64,000 nucleotides of DNA, taken from positions 3,844,001-3,908,000 of the forward strand of contig NZ_AP022561.1 of the NCBI RefSeq assembly GCF_010726245.1, written 5' to 3'. The notes under the pieces are model-generated. The model was not told the DNA's origin and made no database searches. It saw only the letters and a program-made list of their open reading frames with translations. The translations under genes were made by a program, and so were the position numbers. Source of the DNA: Mycolicibacterium aichiense (GTDB taxonomy: Bacteria; Actinomycetota; Actinomycetes; Mycobacteriales; Mycobacteriaceae). This document shows positions 1 to 11,137 of the stretch, in pieces (position 1 is the first letter of the stretch; every line of letters starts with the position of its first letter).

Positions 1-255
1 GGCACCGTCGCGATCCGCCCTGAGCGCATCGCCGTGCTCACCCCGGACGACGCCGTCCCGGCCGGAATGCGCAGTGTCACAGCCCAAGTCGCCGAGGTGG
101 TGTATGCGGGACCGATCACCCGGGTGGCCGTCGACGCATCCGGGGTCGGCCTGACCGCGACCCTGCTGTCGGCCGAGGCCTCCACCGAGCTCTCCCACGG
201 CGCAACCGTGGTCCTGGCCTGGCCAGACAGCGCCGTCCGATCCCTGTCCGCCTAA
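1..255 (+). CDS. ABC transporter ATP-binding protein, C-terminal part (polyamine type, PotA-like)
   Basis: Only the last 84 residues of this gene are in the window; it is open from base 1 and stops at 253-255. The fragment opens with the IRPERI-type segment that marks the start of the TOBE substrate-sensing domain of importer ATPases of the spermidine/putrescine and iron(III) class, and the rest fits a TOBE beta-barrel. The ATP-binding domain lies upstream, out of view. The next three genes are the matching binding lipoprotein and two permeases on the same strand, 15 bases downstream, so this is the ATPase of that importer. The substrate class rests on the neighbours rather than on this fragment. 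Confidence 0.8.
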   Translation, partial: GTVAIRPERIAVLTPDDAVPAGMRSVTAQVAEVVYAGPITRVAVDASGVGLTATLLSAEASTELSHGATVVLAWPDSAVRSLSA

Positions 256-270
256 CAAGAGGAGCTCGTC

Positions 271-1464
271 ATGAGAACCACCACCCGCCGCCTCGGCGTC
301 ACGCTCGCCGTGTGCGCCGCACTGGTCGCCGCCTGTTCGAGTTCCAACAACTCCGGCGGCGGCGGTACCACCGCACCGCCCAAGATGGAGCCGTTGTCAG
401 CCCTCGGCGATGGCGAGGGCCAGCTCAATCTGATCGCCTGGGCCGGTTACGCCGAGAACGGATCCAACGACCCGAAGGTCAACTGGGTAGGACCGTTCGA
501 ACAACAGACCGGCTGCAAGGTCAACGTCAAGATCGGTAACACCTCCGACGAGATGGTCCAGTTGATGCGCACCGGCCAGTACGACGGTGTTTCGGCATCG
601 GGCGACGCCACGCTTCGGCTGATCTACGCCGGTGACGTCGCCCCGGTCAACACCAAGCTGGTACCCAACTACGACACGATCTCGGCGTTCCTCAAGGACA
701 AGCCGTGGAACTCGGTCAACGGCCAGATGTACGGCATCCCGCACGGCTGGGGTGCCAACCTGCTGATGTACAACACGGACGTCGTCAAGGGCGCGCCGGA
801 CAGCTGGGGTGCGGTGTTCCCCGGTGCGCCCGAGTACAAGGGCAAGGTCACCGCGTATGACTCCCCCATCTACATCGCCGACGCTGCGCTGTACCTGTCC
901 AAGACGAAACCCGAACTGGGCATCAAGAATCCGTACTCGTTGACCGAGGACCAGCTCAATGCCGCGGTGGATCTGCTCAAGGCCCAGCACGCCAACATCG
1001 GCGAGTACTGGTCGGACTACACCAAGGCGGTGCAGGCCTTCGAGTCCGGCACCTCGGCGATCGGCACCACCTGGCAGGTGATCGCGAACATGATCACGTC
1101 GGACAACAAGGTCAAGATCGCCACCGTGCTGCCCAAGGAGGGTTCGACCGGATGGTCGGATACCTGGATGGTCTCGTCGAAGGCCAAGAACCCCAATTGC
1201 ATGTACAAGTGGATGGACTACATCACCTCACCCCAGGTCAACGCTCAGGTCGCCGAATACTTCGGTGAGGCCCCGGCGCAGACCAAGGCCTGCGAGTTCA
1301 CCAGCGACAAGACGTTCTGCGACACCTACCACGCCACCGATTCCGCCTACGCGGAGAAGATCAGCTACTGGACGACGCCGCAGAAGCAATGCGTGGACGG
1401 CAGCGGTGACAACTGCACGGCCTACAACGAGTGGGTCGACAAGTGGCAGCAGATCAAGGGCTGA
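271..1464 (+). CDS. Extracellular polyamine-type solute-binding lipoprotein (PotD/F-like)
   Basis: A 397-residue periplasmic-binding-type lipoprotein. It starts with a basic n-region and a hydrophobic stretch ending in a lipobox (L18-V-A-A-C22), so it should be cleaved and lipidated at Cys22; a Ser/Gly/Asn-rich linker follows. The body has the two-lobe type II binding-protein look, with NLIAWAGY near residue 52 and a PHGWGANLLMYN segment, as in PotD/PotF polyamine-binding proteins. The ATG at 271 has an AGAGGAG ribosome site seven bases upstream. Four cysteines cluster in the last 80 residues and may form disulfides outside the cell. It lies between the importer ATPase and the two permeases. 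Polyamine is the likely ligand class, but the exact ligand cannot be read from the sequence. Confidence 0.85.
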   Translation: MRTTTRRLGVTLAVCAALVAACSSSNNSGGGGTTAPPKMEPLSALGDGEGQLNLIAWAGYAENGSNDPKVNWVGPFEQQTGCKVNVKIGNTSDEMVQLMRTGQYDGVSASGDATLRLIYAGDVAPVNTKLVPNYDTISAFLKDKPWNSVNGQMYGIPHGWGANLLMYNTDVVKGAPDSWGAVFPGAPEYKGKVTAYDSPIYIADAALYLSKTKPELGIKNPYSLTEDQLNAAVDLLKAQHANIGEYWSDYTKAVQAFESGTSAIGTTWQVIANMITSDNKVKIATVLPKEGSTGWSDTWMVSSKAKNPNCMYKWMDYITSPQVNAQVAEYFGEAPAQTKACEFTSDKTFCDTYHATDSAYAEKISYWTTPQKQCVDGSGDNCTAYNEWVDKWQQIKG

Positions 1465-1472
1465 GCCACGGG

Positions 1473-2294
1473 GTGAGCCGGCGCCTTCGCCTCGCCTTCC
1501 TTCTCGTTCCGCCACTGGCCTGGCTGGTGGTGGCCTACCTGGGATCGCTTGGTGTACTGCTGCTTTCAGCCTTCTGGAGCACCGACACCTTCACCGGTGC
1601 GGTGGTGCGCTCCTATACCAGTGACAACATCGTGCGGGTCCTCACCGACGCGGTGTTCCGCACAGCCACCCTGCGCACCGTCGGAATTGCGTTGAGCGTC
1701 ACCGCGATCTGCATCGTGTTGGCCGTACCGCTCGGTCTGTACATGGCCAAGGTCGCCTCACCGCGCGTGCGGCTGGCCCTGGTGGTCGCTGTCACCACGC
1801 CGTTGTGGGCAAGCTATCTGGTCAAGGCCTACGCCTGGCGGATGTTGCTGTCCCCGGAGGGCCCGCTGCACTGGGTGGCCGGCTACACACCGGGCTACGG
1901 GCTGATCGCCACGGTGCTCACGCTGGCCTACCTCTGGTTGCCCTACATGGTGATCCCGGTGTTCGCGGCGTTCGAGCGGGTGCCCGACCCACTGATCGAC
2001 GCGAGCTCCGACCTGGGCGCATCGGATCTCACCACATTGCGAACCATCGTGGCGCCGTTGGTGTTTCCCGGCATCGCGGCCGGTTCGATCTTCACGTTCT
2101 CGCTGTCGATGGGCGACTACATCGCGGTGACGATCGTCGGCGGCAAAACCCAGATGCTGGGCAACATCATCTACGGGCAACTGGTGACCGCCAACAACCA
2201 GCCGCTGGCGGCCGCACTGTCGCTCATCCCGCTGGCCGCGATCGTGCTCTACCTGCTCGCGATGCGGCGCACCGGCGCATTGGAGAACGTCTGA
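1473..2294 (+). CDS. ABC transporter permease, PotB-like
   Basis: A 273-residue inner-membrane permease with about six hydrophobic segments and the binding-protein-dependent transport (EAA) loop, seen as DASSDLGASDLTTLRT about two thirds along. I chose the GTG at 1473, eight bases after the lipoprotein stop, over an upstream in-frame start inside the lipoprotein gene, because the hydrophobic N-terminus then begins after a short basic stretch (SRRLR). Its stop overlaps the next permease start by one base (TGATG at 2292-2296), so the two are translationally coupled. It pairs with the downstream PotC-like subunit to form the membrane channel. Confidence 0.85.
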   Translation: MSRRLRLAFLLVPPLAWLVVAYLGSLGVLLLSAFWSTDTFTGAVVRSYTSDNIVRVLTDAVFRTATLRTVGIALSVTAICIVLAVPLGLYMAKVASPRVRLALVVAVTTPLWASYLVKAYAWRMLLSPEGPLHWVAGYTPGYGLIATVLTLAYLWLPYMVIPVFAAFERVPDPLIDASSDLGASDLTTLRTIVAPLVFPGIAAGSIFTFSLSMGDYIAVTIVGGKTQMLGNIIYGQLVTANNQPLAAALSLIPLAAIVLYLLAMRRTGALENV

Positions 2295-3094
2295 TGCTGT
2301 CACCGACCGTGCGCAGGGTGGTTCGGATCTGGACGCTGTTCGTGCTTGTCTTCTTGTACGCTCCCCTGCTCCTTGTGGTCCTCAACGCGTTCAACTCGTC
2401 GAAGACGTTCGCTTTCCCACCAAGCGGTTTCACGCTGCGATGGTGGGCCGACGCGTGGGCCAGCGACGGCATGTGGCATTCCCTGGCCAACTCGGTGGTG
2501 GTGGGCCTGTGCGCGACGGCGCTCGCGCTGGTGCTGGGCAGCATGGCCGCGTTCGCCGTGCAGCGCTACGAGTTCTTCGGGCGACAGACCATCAGCTTCC
2601 TGGTCGTGCTGCCGATCACGCTGCCCGGGATCGTCACCGGTATCGCACTGAACGCGACGTTCACCTCGGCGCTGGGGATGACGCTGGGATTGGCGACGGT
2701 GATCGTCGGCCACGCAACGTTCTGCATCGTGATCGTGTTCAACAACACCCAAGCCCGGCTGCGCCGGCTCGGCACAGGTCTGGAGGACGCATCCGCCGAC
2801 CTCGGCGCCTCGGGCTGGCAGACGTTTCGCTATGTCACGTTCCCGATGATGCGCGGCGCGCTGGTCGCGGGCGCGATCCTGGCCTTCGCGCTCAGTTTCG
2901 ACGAGATCGTGGTGACCACGTTCACTGCGGGCCCCACGGTGCAGACGTTGCCGATCTGGATCTTCGGCAACCTGTTCCGGCCCAACCAGGCTCCGGTGAT
3001 CAACGTCGTCGCCGCGACGCTGACCCTGCTCGCGATCATTCCGGTGTGGCTGGCGCAACGCTTCGGCGGTGACCCCGCCTCAACCCGGGTATAG
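2294..3094 (+). CDS. ABC transporter permease, PotC-like
   Basis: A 266-residue second permease of the same importer. It has about six membrane segments and an EAA loop (DASADLGASGWQTFRY) that contacts the ATPase. The start ATG shares one base with the preceding stop. An upstream extension of this frame exists but only reads through the PotB gene in another frame and has no membrane character. The operon order ATPase, binding protein, permease B, permease C is the usual one for polyamine and polyamine-like importers. Sixty-six bases separate it from the following MFS gene. Confidence 0.85.
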   Translation: MLSPTVRRVVRIWTLFVLVFLYAPLLLVVLNAFNSSKTFAFPPSGFTLRWWADAWASDGMWHSLANSVVVGLCATALALVLGSMAAFAVQRYEFFGRQTISFLVVLPITLPGIVTGIALNATFTSALGMTLGLATVIVGHATFCIVIVFNNTQARLRRLGTGLEDASADLGASGWQTFRYVTFPMMRGALVAGAILAFALSFDEIVVTTFTAGPTVQTLPIWIFGNLFRPNQAPVINVVAATLTLLAIIPVWLAQRFGGDPASTRV

Positions 3095-3160
3095 CCCGGG
3101 AATCAATTTGCGCCGCCGGGAGATGATTGATGGGGCGGATCGGCGAAAGGGTGACGGACA

Positions 3161-4456
3161 GTGCGGGCCTGGATTGTGTGGTCGACAGGAACGTTGGCCT
3201 ACATTGTGGCCGTCCTGGACCGAACCACGATGGGAGTCTCCGGGCTGGATGCCGCCAAGCGATTCTCGGCGAGCCCAGGCGTGCTGTCGACGTTCGTCGT
3301 GCTGCAGGTGATCGTCTATGCGTCCGCACAGATACCGGCCGGCCTGCTGCTGGACCGCTTCGGGTCCAAGAAGATGATTCTGACCGGTGCGACGCTGATG
3401 GTGGCAGGCCAGCTGGTGCTGGCAATGACGGTGTCGCTGCCCACGGCGATCGCCGCCCGCGCAGTCGTGGGGCTCGGCGACGCATTCACGTTCATCTCGG
3501 TCCTGCGGCTGGTACCGCACTGGTTCACCCCGCGCCAGATCCCGCTGGTGACCCAGCTGACCGGCATCTCAGGCCAACTGGGACAGGTGCTTTCGGCGGT
3601 GCCGTTCCTGTCGCTACTCATCGGGTCGGGGTGGACCCGGGCCTATTTGGCCGTCGCGGCGTTCGGTGTGCTGTCTCTGGTTCTGACCCTGGCCCTGGTG
3701 AAGAACACACCGCCTGGCGTCACCGCCCACGACCCGGTGATCAGCGTGCGCGAGACGCTGGCCAGCGTGAAGACAATCTGGATGCGCCCGGGCACCCGGT
3801 TGGGATTTTTCACCCACATGGGCACCCAGTTCTCGGTCACCGTCTTCGCCCTGATGTGGGGCGTTCCGTATCTGACGGTGGCGCAAAATCTTTCGCGCGG
3901 TGAGGCGGGAACACTGCTGACCATCTCGGTAGTCGCGGCGATTGTCTTCGGGGTGCTCATCGGGATCATCACCGGCCGGCACCCGCACCGGCGGTCGTGG
4001 ATCGTGCTGGGCATCGTCATCAGCAATGCGCTCATCTGGACGGTCGTACTCGCCCTGCCCCACGCCGCGCCGCACTGGCTTCTGGTCGTCCTGATCGTGG
4101 TGATCTCGTTCGGCGGCCCGGGGTCCATGGTCGGCTTCGATTTCGCCCGCACCTTCAATCCGCGCTCGACGCTGGGCACCGCGCAGGGCGCCGTGAACAT
4201 GGGCGGTTTTCTGGCCTCGCTGCTGGTCATGCAGGCGATGGGGGTGATCATCGGTGCGGCAGGCGGCTACTCGTTCGAATCGTTCCGGCTGGCCTGGTGC
4301 GTCCAATACGTCGTGTGGGCCTTTGCGATCGCCGGCATCCTGATCACCCGCAGGAAAGCCAGGCGCACGATCGGCGAGATCGAGGAGAGCCGGTACCTTC
4401 TGGAGTTCTTCAGTGACTCCGAGCCGACGCCGGCCACTCCTCGTCGGGACCGCTGA
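3161..4456 (+). CDS. Major facilitator superfamily transporter
   Basis: A 431-residue carrier with about twelve hydrophobic segments and a longer polar loop in the middle (around residues 195-215). The FGSKKMI stretch near residue 67 sits where the MFS loop 2-3 signature occurs. The GTG start at 3161 follows a weak purine-rich stretch. The substrate is unknown; the layout resembles the anion/sugar-phosphate type of MFS permease. It is on the same strand as the polyamine importer but 66 bases downstream, so it may be a separate unit. Its TGA (4454-4456) abuts the stop of the convergent ChaB-like gene exactly, forming TGATCA, so there is no room for a terminator between them. Confidence 0.75.
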   Translation: MRAWIVWSTGTLAYIVAVLDRTTMGVSGLDAAKRFSASPGVLSTFVVLQVIVYASAQIPAGLLLDRFGSKKMILTGATLMVAGQLVLAMTVSLPTAIAARAVVGLGDAFTFISVLRLVPHWFTPRQIPLVTQLTGISGQLGQVLSAVPFLSLLIGSGWTRAYLAVAAFGVLSLVLTLALVKNTPPGVTAHDPVISVRETLASVKTIWMRPGTRLGFFTHMGTQFSVTVFALMWGVPYLTVAQNLSRGEAGTLLTISVVAAIVFGVLIGIITGRHPHRRSWIVLGIVISNALIWTVVLALPHAAPHWLLVVLIVVISFGGPGSMVGFDFARTFNPRSTLGTAQGAVNMGGFLASLLVMQAMGVIIGAAGGYSFESFRLAWCVQYVVWAFAIAGILITRRKARRTIGEIEESRYLLEFFSDSEPTPATPRRDR

Positions 4457-4876
4457 TCAGCGGTTGCGGCTGCTCTCGCGGCGATTGGCCTTCATGATCG
4501 CGTCGACCAATTCGGCCTTGTTCATCGATGAACGTCCGCTGATGTCGAGTCGTCTCGCGACATCGAGCAGATGCTTCTTGCTCGCGTTGGCGTCCACCCC
4601 TTCGGCGCTCGTGCCTTTGGGATTCGGACCACCGCTTTCTGCCCGGGAATCCGAGGGTCCCTTGGAGCTCTTGGCCTCCCAGTGGTCGCCGACTTTTTCG
4701 TAGCTGTGCTTGAGAGCGCTGTAGGCCACTCGGTGGGCCCGCTCGCCCTCGCCGTACTCCTCGGCAGCCGCGTCGTGCGCCTTGGCGAACGTGCGCTGCG
4801 CCTTTGCGTCGGATTTCTTCAGAGTGCTGGGCAACTCGCCCTTCTTGGCGTCGCCGCGCTTGGTTGTCTTGGGCAT
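4457..4876 (-). CDS. ChaB-like protein with Rho-N/SAP-like C-terminal helix pair
   Basis: A 139-residue highly charged protein. The first half carries the ChaB family signature: LPSTLKKSDAKAQ followed by an AHRVAYSALKHSYEK helix. ChaB was described as a cation-transport regulator, but its real role is unsettled. The last 40 residues (KHLLDVARRLDISG, then MNKAELVDAIMKA) resemble a Rho N-terminal or SAP-like helix-extended loop that may bind nucleic acid. I start it at the ATG at 4876 because a GGAGGT site lies seven bases upstream; the ATG two codons earlier (4882) is too close to that site, and the longer reading frame above is probably not translated. The middle region is rich in Ser, Gly, Lys and Pro and is likely flexible. 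Confidence 0.7.
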   Translation of the reverse strand: MPKTTKRGDAKKGELPSTLKKSDAKAQRTFAKAHDAAAEEYGEGERAHRVAYSALKHSYEKVGDHWEAKSSKGPSDSRAESGGPNPKGTSAEGVDANASKKHLLDVARRLDISGRSSMNKAELVDAIMKANRRESSRNR

Positions 4877-5086
4877 CGACATCACCTCCGTGCCCGGTCG
4901 ACTACCCCGCCAACCAGGGCAAAAAACGTCAGTAACACCGGCCGGGTGAGGGTCGATATCCCAGTCAGCCCCGAGCTGCCGTGAAACCCGACTCCGCGGC
5001 AGCCCGGGCTCCAACTTTTCCCACCCTGGCCCGACGTTTGATCATGCGGTACCGGAGGTATCACCCAAGCGTCGAAGGGACGCACG

Positions 5087-6478
5087 ATGGGTCTGGACCT
5101 CACGCCGACTACGGCGCAGCACGATCTCGCTCGCCGCGCGCACGAGTTCGCCGAGAATTGCATCCGGCCGGTGGCCGCCGACTACGACAAACGCCAGGAG
5201 TTTCCCTGGCCGGTGCTCGAGGAAGCCGCCCGGCGAGGGTTCTATAGTCCGCTCTTCTACCGCGACCTGATCGGTGATCCGACCGGCCTGTCGCTGCCGA
5301 TGTTCATGGAGGAGCTGTTCTGGGGTTGCGCGGGAATAGGTTTGGCCGTGGTCATGCCGGCGCTGGCGCTCTCGGCCATCGGGCAGGCCGCCACCCCCGA
5401 GCAGATGCTGACCTGGGCGCCGGAGTGCTTCGGCACCCCGGGGGATCTGAAGCTCGCGGCATTGGCGATCTCCGAACCCCAGGGTGGCAGCGATGTGCGC
5501 AACCTGCGGACCCGGGCCCGTCGTGACGGTGATGACTGGATCATCGACGGGCACAAGATGTGGATCGGCAACGGTGGCATCGCCAACGTGCACGTCGTCA
5601 ACGCCGTCGTCGACGAAGAATTGGGCCATCGCGGACAGGCCTTGTTCGTAGTGCCCGGTGGTACACCGGGTTTGGAGCTCGTCCGAAAACTCGACAAGCT
5701 CGGCTGCCGGGCGTCGCACACCGCGGAGCTCAAGTTCAACAGTGTGCGGGTGCCGGGGGCGAACCTGCTGGGCGGCCAGGACAAGCTCGAGCACAAACTG
5801 GCGAAGACCCGCGAAGCCATGGCCACCGGCGGGCGGCGCTCCGGTTCGGCCACGCTCGGCACATTCGAGCAGACCCGCCCGATGGTCGCGGCCCAGGCGC
5901 TCGGAATCGCCCGCGCCGCACTGGAATACGTGACCGCCTACGCGAACCGCCGCGAGGCGTTCGGCGCTCCCATCATCGACAACCAGGGCATTGCCTTCCC
6001 GCTGGCCGACCTCGCCACCGGCATCGACGCCGCCCGGCTGTTGACCTGGCGCGCGTCCTGGATGGCTGCCAACAGTGTGCCGTTCGAGCGCGGTGAAGGC
6101 TCGATGGCGAAACTGGCCGCCAGTGAGATCGCCGTCAAGACCACCGAGCGGGCCATTCAGACCATGGGCGGCTGGGGCTACATCAGCGACCATCCGGTGG
6201 AGAAGTGGTACCGGGACGCCAAGCTGTACACCATCTTCGAGGGCACCAGCGAGATCCAGCGGATCGTGATCTCCTCGGCGCTCGGCGCCGCCGATGGTGG
6301 TCCGCCGATGCACGTCGAGCTGGAACCGTCGGGCGGTCCGTTCAACCGGCTGTTCGGTCGCGGCACCCCGGCGCGCGGTCGTCTCGCCGAGACCGCACTC
6401 GCCATGAAGGACCGCGTTCCCGAGCCGGCGATGCGCATGGTCATGAAAGTTCTCGCGCCGCCGAGGCCGAAACGCTGA
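5087..6478 (+). CDS. Acyl-CoA dehydrogenase
   Basis: A 463-residue FAD-dependent acyl-CoA dehydrogenase that should introduce the alpha-beta double bond in an acyl-CoA. Visible signs are the AISEPQGGSDVRN segment of the central beta domain, the GGWGYISDHPVEKWYRD helix, and the FEGTSEIQ motif near residue 390 with the usual catalytic-region glutamate. The C-terminus is longer than in short ACADs, with an extra 70 or so residues after that motif. An AAGGGA site lies six to seven bases before the ATG. It stands alone on the plus strand, 90 bases before the DosR-controlled gene, so it is probably its own unit. The substrate chain cannot be inferred. Confidence 0.85.
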   Translation: MGLDLTPTTAQHDLARRAHEFAENCIRPVAADYDKRQEFPWPVLEEAARRGFYSPLFYRDLIGDPTGLSLPMFMEELFWGCAGIGLAVVMPALALSAIGQAATPEQMLTWAPECFGTPGDLKLAALAISEPQGGSDVRNLRTRARRDGDDWIIDGHKMWIGNGGIANVHVVNAVVDEELGHRGQALFVVPGGTPGLELVRKLDKLGCRASHTAELKFNSVRVPGANLLGGQDKLEHKLAKTREAMATGGRRSGSATLGTFEQTRPMVAAQALGIARAALEYVTAYANRREAFGAPIIDNQGIAFPLADLATGIDAARLLTWRASWMAANSVPFERGEGSMAKLAASEIAVKTTERAIQTMGGWGYISDHPVEKWYRDAKLYTIFEGTSEIQRIVISSALGAADGGPPMHVELEPSGGPFNRLFGRGTPARGRLAETALAMKDRVPEPAMRMVMKVLAPPRPKR

Positions 6479-6498
6479 GCCGCCGAACGGCCCACTCC

Positions 6499-6518
6499 GT
6501 CGGGACTTCGGCCCCTAG
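6499..6518 (+). promoter_or_regulatory. Putative DosR (DevR) binding box
   Basis: Compared with the mycobacterial DosR consensus TTSGGGACTWWAGTCCCSAA, this 20-mer matches 14 positions by hand count. That includes the full left half-site CGGGACTT and the right-half CCC. It lies 50 bases upstream of the DUF1876 (Rv1738-like) gene, a family that belongs to the DosR regulon in tuberculosis, and may also drive the stress protein-dosR-dosS genes that follow. Confidence 0.65.
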
Positions 6519-6567
6519 CGGTGGCGCCGGCCCCCGTGGTCGGATCGATGTGACTGAGGGGGACGTC

Positions 6568-6822
6568 ATGGAAGATCTCGACCAGACCAAGCATTCGGCC
6601 GTGTTGATCGCCGTCGACGAGGATGCCGACCGCACCCGGGCCACCGCTCTACTCTCCTGGCGCAGTACCGCCCTGGTGGGTACGGGGACCGCCCGGATGG
6701 ATGCCGGCACCGAACACGCGGTGGAACTGCGCGACGAGGTAGCCGTCGCGCGGGCGTTGTCCAACCTGGCCAGTCAGCTTTTCGCGACCTCGATGTCGGA
6801 GATCGAAGCCGCGGCCGGTTAG
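6568..6822 (+). CDS. DUF1876 (Rv1738-like) dormancy-associated protein
   Basis: An 84-residue soluble protein of the DUF1876 family, typified by Rv1738 of M. tuberculosis, one of the most strongly hypoxia-induced genes there. The fold resembles a ribosome-hibernation factor or dsRNA-binding-like alpha/beta unit, and a role in translational slow-down has been proposed for the family. Recognisable blocks are DRTRATALLSWRS, LVGTGTARM and ELRDEVAVARALSNL. I start it at the ATG at 6568, which has a GAGGGGGA site about six bases upstream; an in-frame GTG at 6550 would add six residues. A DosR-type box lies upstream and the dosRS genes follow. Confidence 0.8.
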   Translation: MEDLDQTKHSAVLIAVDEDADRTRATALLSWRSTALVGTGTARMDAGTEHAVELRDEVAVARALSNLASQLFATSMSEIEAAAG

Positions 6823-6895
6823 CGGCCCGGCGTTTTCACCTCGCTCTGATGTCGTCGTCGGTGACAATGGAGTCCGCCGTCCCGGGGAGCCCCTG

Positions 6896-7765
6896 ATGCC
6901 CGAACCGTTCACACCGCCGTCGATCGTGGTCGGCATCGACGGTTCTCGGGGCGCTGTACGAGCCGCCTTGTGGGCGATCGACGAAGCGGTCAGCCGCGAT
7001 ATTCCGCTGCGGCTGGTCTACGCGATCCACCCGCCCGGCCCAGATCCGGTGGACCCGCAGGAGGAGGCGCGCCTGCTGGCCGGGGCCGAATCGGCGGTCC
7101 GCTCCGCGGCGGACGCGGTCGAGGCCACCGGCCGGCAGGTCAAGCTCGAAGTCGAGATCCTTCAGGGCCGGCCGATCGCCACTTTGGTCGAGGCTTCCCG
7201 GGTGGCGGCGATGATCTGCGTCGGCGAGGTCGGGCTCAAGCACTTCGACGCCGATCGAATCGGGTCGACGGCCACCGCGCTGGTCACCGCGGCGCATTGC
7301 CCCGTCACGATCGTGCGAGGCGAGGATCGCGTCGCGGGGCCCGAGCCGGGCTGGATCGTCGTCGAACTCGACGAATCCCCCGACAGCGCTGCTGTCCTGC
7401 AATTCGGGGTCGCCGAAGCGAGGTTGCGGGGCGCTCCGCTGCGGGTTCTCGGCTCGTGGCAGTCGCGCTACACCGACGTCCACGACTCCCACGCGGTCTC
7501 CGACGGCAACCGGATGGTGCGCGCGCAACTGGACCGCCGGCTGTCGCACTGGAAGAACCAATATCCCGATCTCGACGCCCGACCGGTCGCGATCCACGGC
7601 AGCGTGCTGAACTATCTGGCCAAACACGCCGGATCCATCCAGCTCGTCGTGGTCGGCGCACGCAACGCGCGGGGAATCGAGGAATTACTGGGTCCGACCG
7701 GGTCGGCGGCCCTGCACAACACCGATTGCTCAGTTCTGGTCGTCGACCGTCAGCGATTGTTGTGA
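6896..7765 (+). CDS. Tandem-domain universal stress protein (Rv3134c position)
   Basis: A 289-residue protein with two UspA domains (about 4-145 and 150-289). The first carries an intact ATP-binding signature G-x2-G-x9-G-S (GEVG, then GS near residue 125). The second is degenerate (GARNARG, then GPTGS), so nucleotide binding may be confined to one half. It ends 33 bases before dosR, the same order as Rv3134c-devR-devS in M. tuberculosis, and is probably cotranscribed with them. The ATG at 6896 is the start; the 73-base gap before it holds no full DosR box, only a weak AGTCC half. Confidence 0.85.
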   Translation: MPEPFTPPSIVVGIDGSRGAVRAALWAIDEAVSRDIPLRLVYAIHPPGPDPVDPQEEARLLAGAESAVRSAADAVEATGRQVKLEVEILQGRPIATLVEASRVAAMICVGEVGLKHFDADRIGSTATALVTAAHCPVTIVRGEDRVAGPEPGWIVVELDESPDSAAVLQFGVAEARLRGAPLRVLGSWQSRYTDVHDSHAVSDGNRMVRAQLDRRLSHWKNQYPDLDARPVAIHGSVLNYLAKHAGSIQLVVVGARNARGIEELLGPTGSAALHNTDCSVLVVDRQRLL

Positions 7766-7798
7766 CACGGACCAGCGAACTCCCGATATCGTTGCACC

Positions 7799-10209
<2,411 letters not shown>

Positions 10210-10235
10210 GGCGTTGCGTTCTGCGGTGTTTGGGG

Positions 10236-11117
10236 CTAGCCGCTGCGTGCGACGATCACCGGCTGCCGAGATCCGTGCACCACCGCGGTGCTGACCGACC
10301 CCAGCAGCATCCCGGCGAATCCGCCACGTCCGTGGCTGCCGAGGACTGTCAGCTGAGCCGACTCCGACTGCTCGATGAGCTGTTGCGCGGGCCGGTCTGC
10401 CACCACCAGCCGGTGCACCACAACATCGGGGTAGCGCTCCTGCCAGCCGGCCAACCGCTCGGCCAGTGTCTCCTCGGCGATCGATCGCAGCGCCGACCAG
10501 TCCAGCCCGGGGAATTCGAACACCCCGGTGTCACTCCAGGCGTGCACGGCGACCAGTTCCACTCCTCGCAACGAGGCTTGCTCGAACGCGATTTCCAGCG
10601 CCTTCTCCGAGGCCGGTGAACCGTCCACGCCGACGACCACCGGGGCCTTCGACGGGCGCGCCGTCAACGTGTCTTCGTCGTGGATGATCGCCACCGGGCA
10701 GTGCGCATGGTGGACGAGGCCGGTGCTGACCGAGCCCAGCAGACTGCGGGCCAGCGCACCGCGACCCCGGCATCCGACCACGATCAGCTGGGCGTCCTTG
10801 GACAGGTCGGCCAGCGTCGGCACCGGCGAGCCACTCACGATCTCGGTGGTGACCTTCAGGTCCTTGGTGGCGGCCGCGACGGTCTCAGCCGCGCTCGCCA
10901 GGATCTCGCGAGCCGAATCCTCCTGCCACTGAAAGTAACCGCTCGGTACGGGCACCTCGGGGAAGGTCATCACCGCGGGTGAGCTCAGGACATGCACCAG
11001 GTGCACCTGTGCGCCCCGCAACGCTGCGTCGCGTGCCGCCCAGTCGACGGCGACCTTCGACTCCGGGGATCCGTCGACACCGACGATGATGTCGTATTTC
11101 GTTGCAGAAGTTGACAT
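10236..11117 (-). CDS. Tandem-domain universal stress protein
   Basis: A 293-residue protein with two UspA domains, both with complete ATP-binding signatures G-x2-G-x9-G-S (GCRGRGALARSLLGS in the first, GSHGRGGFAGMLLGS in the second). The start is the ATG at 11117, preceded by AAGGA at a spacing of eight; an in-frame GTG further up is less likely. It begins 20 bases after the acg-type gene and probably shares its transcript and DosR control, as many stress-protein paralogues do in mycobacteria. It converges with dosS with 26 bases between the stops and no obvious hairpin. Confidence 0.85.
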   Translation of the reverse strand: MSTSATKYDIIVGVDGSPESKVAVDWAARDAALRGAQVHLVHVLSSPAVMTFPEVPVPSGYFQWQEDSAREILASAAETVAAATKDLKVTTEIVSGSPVPTLADLSKDAQLIVVGCRGRGALARSLLGSVSTGLVHHAHCPVAIIHDEDTLTARPSKAPVVVGVDGSPASEKALEIAFEQASLRGVELVAVHAWSDTGVFEFPGLDWSALRSIAEETLAERLAGWQERYPDVVVHRLVVADRPAQQLIEQSESAQLTVLGSHGRGGFAGMLLGSVSTAVVHGSRQPVIVARSG

Positions 11118-11137
11118 TTCATATTCCTTCCGGGTTG

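Noticed and set aside
5042..6313. A 423-residue open frame on the minus strand opposite the acyl-CoA dehydrogenase
   Set aside because: It has no recognisable domain or ribosome site, and the plus-strand ACAD motifs are complete.
6550..6567. A GTG start for the DUF1876 gene at 6550
   Set aside because: The ATG at 6568 has a strong GAGGGGGA site in front of it, which would lie inside the coding region if 6550 were used.
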